Under the pieces are notes generated by a model. It had not been told where the DNA came from, ran no database searches, and was given only the letters and a program-made list of their open reading frames with translations. Of a stretch of DNA of 5,629 bases, positions 1 to 5,401 are shown piece by piece (within the stretch, counting starts at the first letter, position 1; each line of letters opens with the position of its first letter). Location: the NCBI GenBank assembly GCA_025774425.1, contig JALGWA010000152.1, positions 1 through 5,629 of the forward strand, in the 5' to 3' direction. The DNA comes from a bacterium. Lineage in GTDB: Bacteria; Arandabacterota; Arandabacteria; Arandabacterales; JALGWA01. The position numbers were made by a program, and so were the translations under genes.

Positions 1-1534
1 TGGCCCGCTCCGAGTAGTTGCCGGCCTCGTCATAGACGAAAGCCGAGTAGTAGTGCATCGTCCCAACCGTCAGCCCCGACTGGATGAAACTGTCGGCCGC
101 GGCCGGGCCGCCCGCGAACATCCCGCCATGGCCGTTGTCCACGTAGAGGCCGTCGCCCCGGTCCGCAGGGTAATCGTCGGTGGAATACCTGATGTGCACC
201 CCCTGGACGTCCTGGTCCGCAGGCCTGCCCCAGCGGAGCTTCACCGTGCCGTCCGGCACGGCCGTCGCGGTGAAGGCCGCAGCCGGCGCGGGCGGCACCG
301 TGTCGACCGGCGTAGCCGTCACTCCCACGGCGTCCGAGTAGTTCGGGACCTCGTCGGCGGCGAAGGCGACATAATAGTACACCGTACCGTTCTCGAGACC
401 CGTGTGCACGAAACTGTCCACGCTGGCAGGGGCGTTGGCGAACCTCCCCCCGGCGCCGTTCTCCACGGGCAAGCCGTCGCTCGGGTCCGAGGGGTACTCC
501 ACCGTCGAGTACCGGATGAGCGTGTGGTCGAAGTCCGCGTCGTCCGGATTGGTCCAGCGGAGCATGACCGTCGTGTCGCCCCCCGTGGCCGCGAAGGCCG
601 GCACTTCGGACGGGGCGACCTCGTCAGCGGGCGTCGCCGCCGCGGTCAAGCCGGCCGCATGGTTGGGCACCTCGTCGGCGGCGAAAGCCGCGTAGTAGTA
701 CGTGAGGCCGTTCGCGAGACCCGTGTGCACGAAACTGTCGGCGCTCGCGGTGGCGTTGGCGAACACCACGCCGCCCACGCCGTTCTCGACGGCCCGGCCG
801 TCGGCGGGGCCCGCCGGATAAGTCGACGTCGAATACCGGATGAGCGTGTGGTCGAAATCGGCGTCGTCCGGGTTGGTCCAGCGGAGCATGACCGTCGTGT
901 CGCCCCCTTCGGCGGTGAAGAGGGCCACGGCGGCGGGCGGGTCGTCGTCGAACGGCACGGCCGATGCGATCACACCGGCCGAGTAGTTGGACGAGCTGTC
1001 GAACGCGAAGGCCGTGTAGTAGTAAGTCTCCCCGTTCACCAGCCCGACATGAGTGAAGGTGTCGGCCATGGCGGCTTCGCCTTCGAAGACGCCCCCATAG
1101 CCGTTCTCGACCCCGATCCCCGCGACCGGCGTTCCCGGGTACCCCACGGTCGAGTAGCGGATGACCGTCTTGGCGAAATCCTCATCGCCCGGGTTGACCC
1201 ATGACAGGCGCACCACCTCGTCGCCGGGGCCGGCCTGAAAACTCGCGACCGTGGCCGGGGGCACGGTGTCGCCGGCCGCCGGCAGCACCGCCGCTCCCCA
1301 GAAACCGTCGAGGAGCGTCAACGCCCCTGCCGCCGTCGGCCCCACGGGCCCCTGGGCGACGGTGTCGTTCAGCAGGAACGACGCCGACTGGCTCTCACTT
1401 CCACCCCCGTTCACGCTCTCGGGCGTCACCTCCGCCTGCCCCAGCACCGGCGCAGGTCTCGCCAGGTAGGGGATGGCACTCAAGACGACGAGGCCCGCGA
1501 GCAGCCACCACGTCGTTCGGCTAGGGGCTTGCAT
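1..1534 (-). CDS. Secreted fibronectin type III-repeat protein, 3' end outside window (partial)
   Basis: The window holds 511 complete codons from the ATG at 1534, and the frame stays open past base 1. Residues 1-33 look like an export signal: TRTT-like polar start (SRTTWW), then a hydrophobic stretch LLAGLVVLSAIPYL and a small-residue region before GQAEV. Residues about 34-85 form a Ser/Gly-rich module ending in LLDGFWGAA, a style I know from the N-termini of extracellular proteins of candidate phyla. From residue 89 there are four fibronectin-III-like repeats (89-195, 196-303, 304-410, 411 onward). Each has a PP start, a LRW or LSW strand, an IRYST strand, a TGL-NG turn and a YYY-AF-D strand. 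A GGGAGGG Shine-Dalgarno six bases upstream supports this start; an in-frame ATG at 1561 lacks one. It lies 62 bp downstream of the fibre-like gene, probably in the same operon. Inferred role: cell-surface or extracellular binding/structural protein. The ligand and any C-terminal anchor or sorting domain are unknown. Confidence 0.88.
   Translation of the reverse strand, partial: MQAPSRTTWWLLAGLVVLSAIPYLARPAPVLGQAEVTPESVNGGGSESQSASFLLNDTVAQGPVGPTAAGALTLLDGFWGAAVLPAAGDTVPPATVASFQAGPGDEVVRLSWVNPGDEDFAKTVIRYSTVGYPGTPVAGIGVENGYGGVFEGEAAMADTFTHVGLVNGETYYYTAFAFDSSSNYSAGVIASAVPFDDDPPAAVALFTAEGGDTTVMLRWTNPDDADFDHTLIRYSTSTYPAGPADGRAVENGVGGVVFANATASADSFVHTGLANGLTYYYAAFAADEVPNHAAGLTAAATPADEVAPSEVPAFAATGGDTTVMLRWTNPDDADFDHTLIRYSTVEYPSDPSDGLPVENGAGGRFANAPASVDSFVHTGLENGTVYYYVAFAADEVPNYSDAVGVTATPVDTVPPAPAAAFTATAVPDGTVKLRWGRPADQDVQGVHIRYSTDDYPADRGDGLYVDNGHGGMFAGGPAAADSFIQSGLTVGTMHYYSAFVYDEAGNYSERA
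506..583 (-). repeat. R3 copy of a near-identical 78-bp block
   Basis: This block matches 830-907 (offset exactly 324 bp) at 74 of 78 positions by eye, and 549-583 is identical to 873-907. All four differences are third-position, synonymous changes (TAC/TAT, GAC/GAT, GCG/GCC, AAT/AAC). It encodes the strand from TTVMLRWTNPDDADF through RYS of repeat R3. Confidence 0.9.
830..907 (-). repeat. R2 copy of a near-identical 78-bp block
   Basis: Partner of 506-583. The encoded peptide is identical in R2 and R3, while flanking parts of the two repeats differ in both bases and residues (for example the loop after IRYST, and a one-codon indel at VVFAN versus RFAN). A second shorter match links 715-739 to 394-418 at offset 321 bp. 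Confidence 0.9.
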
Positions 1535-1540
1535 CTTCAA

Positions 1541-1547
1541 CCCTCCC
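1541..1547 (-). promoter_or_regulatory. Ribosome binding site of the FN3-repeat gene
   Basis: On the minus strand GGGAGGG lies six bases before the ATG at 1534. It fixes this start over the in-frame ATG nine codons upstream (1561), which has no purine-rich motif at the right distance. Confidence 0.75.
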
Positions 1548-1558
1548 TGTGTTGATCT

Positions 1559-1572
1559 CATGCTTCGGCATG
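1559..1572. other. Short perfect hairpin CATGC-TTCG-GCATG between two operon genes
   Basis: A five-base-pair stem with a four-base loop lies in the 62-bp gap between the fibre-like gene (stop 1597) and the FN3 gene (start 1534). There is no T-tract on either side, so it is not a convincing intrinsic terminator. On the operon's transcript the loop is CGAA; the stable UUCG form would occur only on the opposite strand. It could affect mRNA processing or be incidental. Confidence 0.3.
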
Positions 1573-1596
1573 CCGTACGCTCCGGGGTTCCCATGG

Positions 1597-3627
1597 TTAC
1601 TCGGCCTCGCCGGCCTGGTTGTCCACCTGGCCGTGCTCGACGGACTGGGCCATCTCGCTCGTGGGCGGCGCCTCGACGGGCTCGAATCTGAAGCCCTCGT
1701 TCCCCTTCCACTTGCCCACCACCTTGTAGTCGAAGGTGGCGGCGACCTCGTCGGCGCCGTCCCCGACGAAGACGACGTCGAAGCCGGTCTTCCCCTTCTC
1801 GACATAGAATTGCTGGACGGCGGGCGAGGTAAGCTGCACGAAGACCTTGAGCGGATGCTCATCGTCGACGGTTATGCAGTCGAGATACATGGGGTCGAGA
1901 TCCACATGGGCCCTGCCCCCTACCGCGCTGCCGCTGCCGAAGTCCTCTATCCAGGCCTCGGGGCTTTCCGGGCAGACGAGGGCCACGCGTCCCTTGGAAG
2001 TATGCATGATGGTCGATGCCAGCCCGTCGCCGAGTATCTTGTACTGCGTACCGACCGAGGTTCGATGACAGATATAGGCAGATTGGCTGCCCTCCGCCAG
2101 GCGGGCATAGATGGCTTCCTGGCCGTGGTTGCCGGTCTGGTTCGCCTTGGCATAGAGGCCCGTATAGTAGCCCGTCGCCGCGACCCCGCTGCCGTTCGAC
2201 AAGTAATAGCCCGTCGTGCCGTTGCCGACAGCCATCAGGCCCGTCCCGGTCGAATAGGTGTTTCCGCACTTGGTGCCGTAGTTCGAGGCGGAGGCCTCCA
2301 TGCGCACTCGGCCCGACACTTCCAATTCCACACCCGGGTTCGTGACGCCTCCGATGCCCACGTAGCCGGTCGAGTGCCTGATCACGATGTCGTTCCTGTT
2401 GGTCGTTCCGCCGCTGATCGCCGCCCAGGACGACCCGCTGCTCAGGAACAGGCCGTTGTCAGACGTCGCGCTCTTGACCTTGACGATATTCGACCACAAG
2501 CCGTCCTCGACGGTAAGCCGGCTGGTGGGCGCCTGCGTTCCGATCCCCACGTTGCCGCCGGCGTCGACGGTCAGCCGGGTGGTGCCCCCGGTGCCCAGGT
2601 TGAGGTCCTGATCCTCCTCGGTATAGATGTAGACCTCACCGCTCCCGTTCATACCCACCCTGAGGCCGTCGCTTCCGGTGGCGCCGGTGGTGCTGTTGGT
2701 AATCATCATGTAGACGGCCGAGCCGCTCGGCTCGTGGACGTGCAGGTTGTAGGCCGGAGCAGTCGTGCCAAGGCCCAGCCACTGGTTGTCGGAGTCGAAG
2801 CGCGCCCAGGGCGACGCCCCGTCCTTGCCTATCTGGACGTCGTCGTCGGGCATGAGGTAGAGGTCGTCGTCCGCGGTCAGCCGAAGGTCGTCCGTCGAGT
2901 GGTACACCCTGGTATTGTCGTTTGCGAACGCGATGTCGCCGCCCGAGTCCAGCCTGATGTCTCCGGCCACATGGAGCTTCTCCGCAGGGCTCGTTGTTCC
3001 GACGCCCACGTTGCCTGCATTGTTGACGTAGACGACGTCCACCGGGCTCCCATCCGCCGCATCGAGCGAGTGGCCGTCCCCGGCCCCGCCTACGTCGTCG
3101 GCGCCGTCGGCGAAACCGGCCGGCACGTTCTTGAGCTGGGACCAGTCCACGGGGTTGGACGGGTCGTTGATCGTCCCGGCGCTGCCGAGGTCATCGACCG
3201 TCGGGTACTCGCCCGCCGCGAGTCCGCCGAGATTCTCCGCGTTCAGCGCGGTGAACGCGTACGGGGCGCTCGCCAGCTCCCGCCTCGGCGCGAATGTCTC
3301 ACCGTCGATCACGACCTCGAGGAACGTCGGCCCGTCGAAGGATATGTCGATGGGGTTCACGCTCCCCAGGAGCACCGCGAACACACCGTTGGAGTCAGCC
3401 GAGACCGACGTCGTCTCGCTCCACAGGAGCGTTCCTGCCGTCAAGTCGTCGTAGATCATGAAGACGGCCGAATGCGAACCCGGGAGCGGGAGCCCCGTGC
3501 CGCTGTCGACGAGACGTCCCTGGTAGTTGATCTTCTCCGGAACGGCGGCCGAGGCCACGCTCGCGATCACCACGGCGCACGCGACCAGAACGGAGACCCT
3601 CATTACAACCCTCCGGTTCCCTGACAT
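1597..3627 (-). CDS. Secreted tail-fibre-like surface protein with GIGT..P repeats
   Basis: 676 residues from the ATG at 3627 to a TAA at 1597-1599. Residues 9-28 are a classic signal peptide (MRVSVLVACAVVIASVASA, then AVPEK). Residues about 30-135 form a domain with KINYQGRL, LWSET, LEVVIDGE, PRRELASAPYAF and NAENLGG. Four fibre-type turns follow at about 205-221 (GNVGVGTTSPAEKLHV), 283-298, 358-373 and 422-438. Between the first two, residues 246-267 hold three acidic units DDLRL, DDDLYL and DDDVQI, likely beta-helical or beta-prism rungs. A Gly/Tyr-rich stretch (465-510) leads into a C-terminal domain (about 556-649) with EAWIEDFGSG, AHVDLDPMYLD, HPLKVFVQLT, TGFDVVFV and FDYKVVGKW. I see no peptidase S74 autochaperone. 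I know this architecture from environmental candidate-phylum proteins of unknown function; an extracellular trimeric-fibre or adhesin role is inference. An alternative start at 3603 would begin exactly at the signal peptide. Confidence 0.9.
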   Translation of the reverse strand: MSGNRRVVMRVSVLVACAVVIASVASAAVPEKINYQGRLVDSGTGLPLPGSHSAVFMIYDDLTAGTLLWSETTSVSADSNGVFAVLLGSVNPIDISFDGPTFLEVVIDGETFAPRRELASAPYAFTALNAENLGGLAAGEYPTVDDLGSAGTINDPSNPVDWSQLKNVPAGFADGADDVGGAGDGHSLDAADGSPVDVVYVNNAGNVGVGTTSPAEKLHVAGDIRLDSGGDIAFANDNTRVYHSTDDLRLTADDDLYLMPDDDVQIGKDGASPWARFDSDNQWLGLGTTAPAYNLHVHEPSGSAVYMMITNSTTGATGSDGLRVGMNGSGEVYIYTEEDQDLNLGTGGTTRLTVDAGGNVGIGTQAPTSRLTVEDGLWSNIVKVKSATSDNGLFLSSGSSWAAISGGTTNRNDIVIRHSTGYVGIGGVTNPGVELEVSGRVRMEASASNYGTKCGNTYSTGTGLMAVGNGTTGYYLSNGSGVAATGYYTGLYAKANQTGNHGQEAIYARLAEGSQSAYICHRTSVGTQYKILGDGLASTIMHTSKGRVALVCPESPEAWIEDFGSGSAVGGRAHVDLDPMYLDCITVDDEHPLKVFVQLTSPAVQQFYVEKGKTGFDVVFVGDGADEVAATFDYKVVGKWKGNEGFRFEPVEAPPTSEMAQSVEHGQVDNQAGEAE

Positions 3628-3639
3628 GTCTTCCCTCCT
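3609..3639 (-). promoter_or_regulatory. Two competing ribosome binding sites for the fibre-like gene
   Basis: On the minus strand AGGAGGG (3639-3633) sits 5-6 bases before the ATG at 3627. A second GGAGGG (3614-3609) sits five bases before the in-frame ATG at 3603. The first is the stronger Shine-Dalgarno and is used here; the second gives a shorter n-region (MRVSV...). Both products would carry the same signal peptide core, so the mature protein is unaffected. Confidence 0.6.
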
Positions 3640-3727
3640 CGTTTGATCGACCCTGCGAACCACATCCCCCGCGGCCCAAGCCGCCCACGGCTCCGGCGGG
3701 GGCACATGGACCGCCCCAGGCGATATC

Positions 3728-3787
3728 CGCCTTCCGGAGCTTCCGTTGACCCGGTGAAGGCGCCCCGCGGACCCGCCCGCAGCCTTC
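3728..3787 (-). promoter_or_regulatory. Possible leader element with mutually exclusive hairpins
   Basis: In transcript order on the minus strand there are three segments: A GAAGGC (3787-3782), B CGCCTTC (3762-3756) and C GAAGGCG (3734-3728). B can pair with A (6 bp) or with C (7 bp, extendable by CGG/CCG across a small bulge), but not both at once. An inner GCGG/CCGC stem fits inside the A-B hairpin. This resembles the switch logic of attenuators, but I recognise no riboswitch family, no U-tract follows, and short complementary runs are common in such GC-rich DNA. Confidence 0.25.
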
Positions 3788-3906
3788 GCGACAGCGGGCC
3801 TCCGGGGCCATGGCAAAGGGGGCATCCTCCAGCATCGGACGAAGACATGTCACCCTCTGCTGAGATTACGTCCGCCTCTCACCAGATACTCCCGCACCGG
3901 CAACAC

Positions 3907-3925
3907 CGGATACCTCCCTTATCCG
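3907..3925. promoter_or_regulatory. Inverted repeat CGGATA-N7-TATCCG over a candidate -10 box
   Basis: Six-base perfect arms are separated by seven bases. The right arm on the plus strand overlaps the candidate -10 hexamer (3918-3923) of the minus-strand promoter. That position would suit an operator for a dimeric repressor, or the 5' end of a transcript folded as a small hairpin. Confidence 0.3.
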
Positions 3926-3946
3926 ACCCGCGCGGCCCCGCGTCAA
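3918..3946 (-). promoter_or_regulatory. Candidate sigma70-type promoter for the surface-protein operon
   Basis: On the minus strand TTGACG (3946-3941) is followed after exactly 17 bases by GATAAG (3923-3918), matching consensus at five of six and four of six positions. Transcription would start near 3911 and give a leader of about 285 bases before the ATG at 3627. I saw no comparably good hexamer pair closer to the gene, though unusual sigma factors cannot be excluded. Confidence 0.4.
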
Positions 3947-3982
3947 GCAAAATCCGGCGTGATCCTTCCGGCGGGCACGCGC

Positions 3983-4028
3983 CGCACGCCGGGCCCCACA
4001 ACTCCCAAGAGGCTTGACAAGGCGTGCG
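3983..4028. promoter_or_regulatory. Inverted repeat CGCACGCC ... GGCGTGCG spanning the -35 of the beta-barrel gene
   Basis: Eight-base perfect arms lie at 3983-3990 and 4021-4028. The right arm falls in the spacer between the candidate -35 (4014-4019) and -10 (4038-4043) boxes. The 30-base gap is long for a single operator, so this is either two half-sites, an RNA-independent coincidence of GC-rich sequence, or part of a larger regulatory arrangement. Confidence 0.2.
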
Positions 4029-4043
4029 CCGAGGTCGTAGGGT
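4014..4043 (+). promoter_or_regulatory. Candidate sigma70-type promoter for the beta-barrel gene
   Basis: A perfect TTGACA (4014-4019) is followed after 18 bases by TAGGGT (4038-4043), which keeps the key TA...T positions. A start near 4050 would give a leader of about 40 bases before the ATG at 4090. The same transcript could continue into the hydrolase and oxidoreductase genes, since no clear terminator separates them. Confidence 0.45.
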
Positions 4044-4044
4044 T

Positions 4045-4054
4045 CTCTCGAGAG
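4045..4054. promoter_or_regulatory. Ten-base palindrome CTCTCGAGAG at the predicted transcription start
   Basis: A perfect palindrome lies immediately downstream of the candidate -10 box of the beta-barrel gene. Its position fits a small operator, but ten bases is short enough to occur by chance. Confidence 0.2.
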
Positions 4055-4077
4055 GCGACCGCCGTGGGAGCGCCGAT

Positions 4078-4083
4078 GGAGGA
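4078..4083 (+). promoter_or_regulatory. Ribosome binding site of the beta-barrel gene
   Basis: GGAGGA lies six bases before the ATG at 4090. It selects this start, which also begins a typical Lys-Lys signal peptide, over an in-frame upstream ATG at 4024 whose extension is Arg/Gly-rich and would bury the signal peptide. Confidence 0.8.
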
Positions 4084-4089
4084 AGCACA

Positions 4090-4680
4090 ATGAAGAAGCT
4101 CATGCTCGCCGCCCTCCTCGTGCTGGTGGCGACACCCGCGTACGCCGAAAGGGACCGTACGCTGGTCCAGTCGATAACCCACCACGGGGCCTTCATCGCT
4201 CCGATGCTCAAGGCGACCGAGATGCTGGGACAGCTCTCGCTGCTCGTGGGCGGGCGGGTTGCATGGATCGCCAATCACAAGTTCTGTCTCGGTGTCGGGG
4301 GATACGGGCTCGCGTCCGACGTCACGACCGACTTCGACCAGACGGACGTGCCGGCCCTGCTCAACTTCGGCTACGGCGGCCTCGTGGTGGAGTACATATT
4401 CTACCCCCACCACATGTTCCACTTCACGCTCGACACGCTGATCGGGGCGGGCGGAGCCGACTTCTTCACCCGGGAAGAGGGAGCCGACAGGGAGTGGGAC
4501 GGTGACGCCTTCATTATCATCGAGCCCGGCTTCAACCTCGAGTTCAACATCCGTGCGGGCTGGCGCCTCGACTTCGGCTACTCGTACCGCTTCGTATCCG
4601 ATCTCAGCATGGAAGGACTGAGCAATAAGGACCTCCGGGACGTCGCCGCCAATCTCACCCTCAGGCTCGGCAAGTTCTGA
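4090..4680 (+). CDS. Outer-membrane beta-barrel-like protein, uncharacterised family
   Basis: 196 residues ending in TGA. Residues 1-19 are a clear Sec signal peptide (MKKLMLAALLVLVATPAYA) with AYA before the predicted cut. The mature part alternates polar and hydrophobic/aromatic residues in stretches typical of transmembrane beta strands: about 48-60 (LSLLVGGRVAWI), 65-75 (FCLGVGGYGL), 92-105 (NFGYGGLVVEYIF), 109-120 (MFHFTLDTLIGA), 140-151, 154-168 (IRAGWRLDFGYSYRF) and 186-196 (AANLTLRLGKF). The last residue is Phe, the usual C-terminal signature recognised by the barrel assembly machinery. At about 177 mature residues it suits a small barrel of about eight strands. Motifs HGAFIAPML and NFGYGG-VEY recall a family I have seen in candidate-phylum genomes, but I cannot assign a function or symbol. 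It is the first gene of the plus-strand run and has its own candidate promoter and a good ribosome binding site. Confidence 0.88.
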   Translation: MKKLMLAALLVLVATPAYAERDRTLVQSITHHGAFIAPMLKATEMLGQLSLLVGGRVAWIANHKFCLGVGGYGLASDVTTDFDQTDVPALLNFGYGGLVVEYIFYPHHMFHFTLDTLIGAGGADFFTREEGADREWDGDAFIIIEPGFNLEFNIRAGWRLDFGYSYRFVSDLSMEGLSNKDLRDVAANLTLRLGKF

Positions 4681-4690
4681 GCGGGACGGC

Positions 4691-4715
4691 GCCGCCCCCG
4701 GAAAGCCAAGGCGGC
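4691..4715 (+). terminator. Weak GC hairpin after the beta-barrel gene; doubtful terminator
   Basis: GCCGCC (4691-4696) can pair with GGCGGC (4710-4715) across a 13-base loop, and an overlapping longer-range pair GGCGCCG/CGGCGCC (4688-4694, 4724-4730) competes with it. No T-run follows, so a rho-independent terminator is not supported. Partial attenuation between the barrel gene and the hydrolase gene remains possible. Confidence 0.2.
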
Positions 4716-4744
4716 CGCGGCTTCGGCGCCTATCCACCTGGGAT

Positions 4745-5401
4745 ATGAAGACCACCTATTTCACGGAAGAGACCATAGACGCCAAGGCGGAGGCCATGCT
4801 CGCCCGGGTGCGGGACCTCGTCGGGCGTCGTGACACGCCCTTCGCGCCGGACGGGTGTGCACTCCTCATACTCGACGTCCAGCGCTACTTCAGCGATCCG
4901 GCGTCGCACGCCTTCGTTCCCAGCCTCCCTCCCGTCATCGCGAGGATCAAGGAGCTCGAGGCGGCGTGCACGGCCGCGGGGCGCCCGGTGATTCTCACGC
5001 GGCACGTCAACACCGACGAGGACGCCGGGCTCCTCGGCGACTGGTGGAAGGACCTCATACGCGCGGGCACGGGTTTCGACGAGATAGTCGAGGAACTCGC
5101 AACCGCCGGTTCGATCGTTCTCGAGAAGACCCAGTACGATGCCTTCCACGCCACCGACCTGGAGGAAATCCTGAAGGAACGCGGGGTCTCCCAGGTCGTC
5201 GTGACTGGGGTGATGACCCACCTCTGCTGCGAGACCACGGCGAGGTCGGCGTTCGTCAGGGGGCTGGCGGTCTTCCTGCCAGTCGACTGCACGGCGACCT
5301 ACAACGAGGAGTTTCACTTCGGAAGCCTGCTCAACCTGGCCCACGGGTTCGCGGTGCCGCTTCTCGCCAAGGACATCATCACGCGCCTGGAGGCCGCCTA
5401 G
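4745..5401 (+). CDS. Isochorismatase-family cysteine hydrolase
   Basis: 218 residues, the usual size for this family, whose cytoplasmic enzymes hydrolyse isochorismate, nicotinamide, carbamoylated amines and related compounds through an Asp-Lys-Cys triad. Visible here are Asp44 in ALLILDVQRYF (end of strand 1), Lys128 in VLEKTQYDAF and the nucleophile Cys161 in VVVTGVMTHLCCETTARSAF. The GVM segment is where the family has its cis-peptide bond. Cys162 adjoins the nucleophile. Residues 1-35 form an N-terminal extension (YFTEETIDAKAEAML) before the core fold. The substrate cannot be assigned. The start at 4745 has only a weak GGGA directly before it; Met18 (4796) is a less likely alternative because the upstream residues look like genuine protein. 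The TAG stop directly abuts the TTG start of the oxidoreductase gene, so the two are almost certainly co-translated and functionally linked. Confidence 0.93.
   Translation: MKTTYFTEETIDAKAEAMLARVRDLVGRRDTPFAPDGCALLILDVQRYFSDPASHAFVPSLPPVIARIKELEAACTAAGRPVILTRHVNTDEDAGLLGDWWKDLIRAGTGFDEIVEELATAGSIVLEKTQYDAFHATDLEEILKERGVSQVVVTGVMTHLCCETTARSAFVRGLAVFLPVDCTATYNEEFHFGSLLNLAHGFAVPLLAKDIITRLEAA
5389..5393 (+). promoter_or_regulatory. Ribosome binding site for the oxidoreductase inside the hydrolase gene
   Basis: GGAGG lies eight bases before the TTG at 5402, within the codons for the last residues (LEAA) of the hydrolase. It supports initiation at a non-ATG codon and coupling of the two genes. Confidence 0.7.

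Larger units (their letters stand above)
2..1270 (-). repeat. Four tandem fibronectin-III-like coding repeats, about 321-324 bp each
   Basis: Read on the minus strand, the units are R1 1270-950, R2 949-626, R3 625-305 and R4 304 to the window edge, with periods of 107, 108 and 107 codons. Shared landmarks are a DxxPP or DEVAP start, RLSW/MLRW/KLRW, IRYST, a VENG or VDNG turn, DSF-HTGL, and YYY before AF. R2 and R3 are the closest pair and R4 the most diverged. The array probably continues beyond the left edge, because R4 is cut just after its NYS motif. Confidence 0.9.
3628..4089. other. 462-bp divergent intergenic region
   Basis: The region lies between the minus-strand surface-protein operon and the plus-strand beta-barrel gene. 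I find no credible gene in it: the open frames crossing it are Arg/Gly/Pro-rich GC shadows without domain signatures. It holds candidate promoters for both directions, three inverted-repeat features and a small palindrome, listed separately. If the minus-strand promoter at 3918-3946 is the real one, about 285 bases of it form the leader of the surface-protein operon. Confidence 0.7.

Noticed and set aside
53..1204. 383-codon repetitive open frame on the plus strand
   Set aside because: Its apparent repeats (RIGPAEHDRRVAP and similar) are the antisense image of the FN3 repeats; no signal peptide or domain is visible.
2..1270. Possible CRISPR or tandem satellite because of regular near-repeats
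   Set aside because: The period is about 321-324 bp, in frame, and encodes FN3-like domains; there are no short repeats with unique spacers.
1549..3624. 691-codon open frame on the plus strand opposite the fibre-like gene
   Set aside because: It is fully antisense to a gene with a signal peptide and recognisable domains, is rich in Arg, Val and Gly from GC-biased complement codons, and has no ribosome binding site or known motif.
1597..3627. Prophage tail fibre
   Set aside because: The GIGT..P turns resemble tail fibres, but the protein has a Sec signal peptide and no phage genes are nearby, so a cellular exported protein fits better.
3628..3825. 66-codon N-terminal extension of the fibre-like protein from an ATG at 3825
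   Set aside because: It would place a Pro/Arg/Gly-rich stretch before a normal signal peptide, and two good ribosome binding sites exist at the downstream starts.
3603..3848. 81-codon minus-strand frame with CPLC near its start
   Set aside because: A single CxxC in Gly/Arg/Pro-rich sequence overlapping the leader is not enough for a small zinc protein, and it extends into the start of the fibre-like gene in another frame.
3943..4755. 270-codon minus-strand frame opposite the beta-barrel gene
   Set aside because: Antisense shadow of a gene that has its own signal peptide and ribosome binding site; composition is Glu/Val/Arg-rich without a motif.
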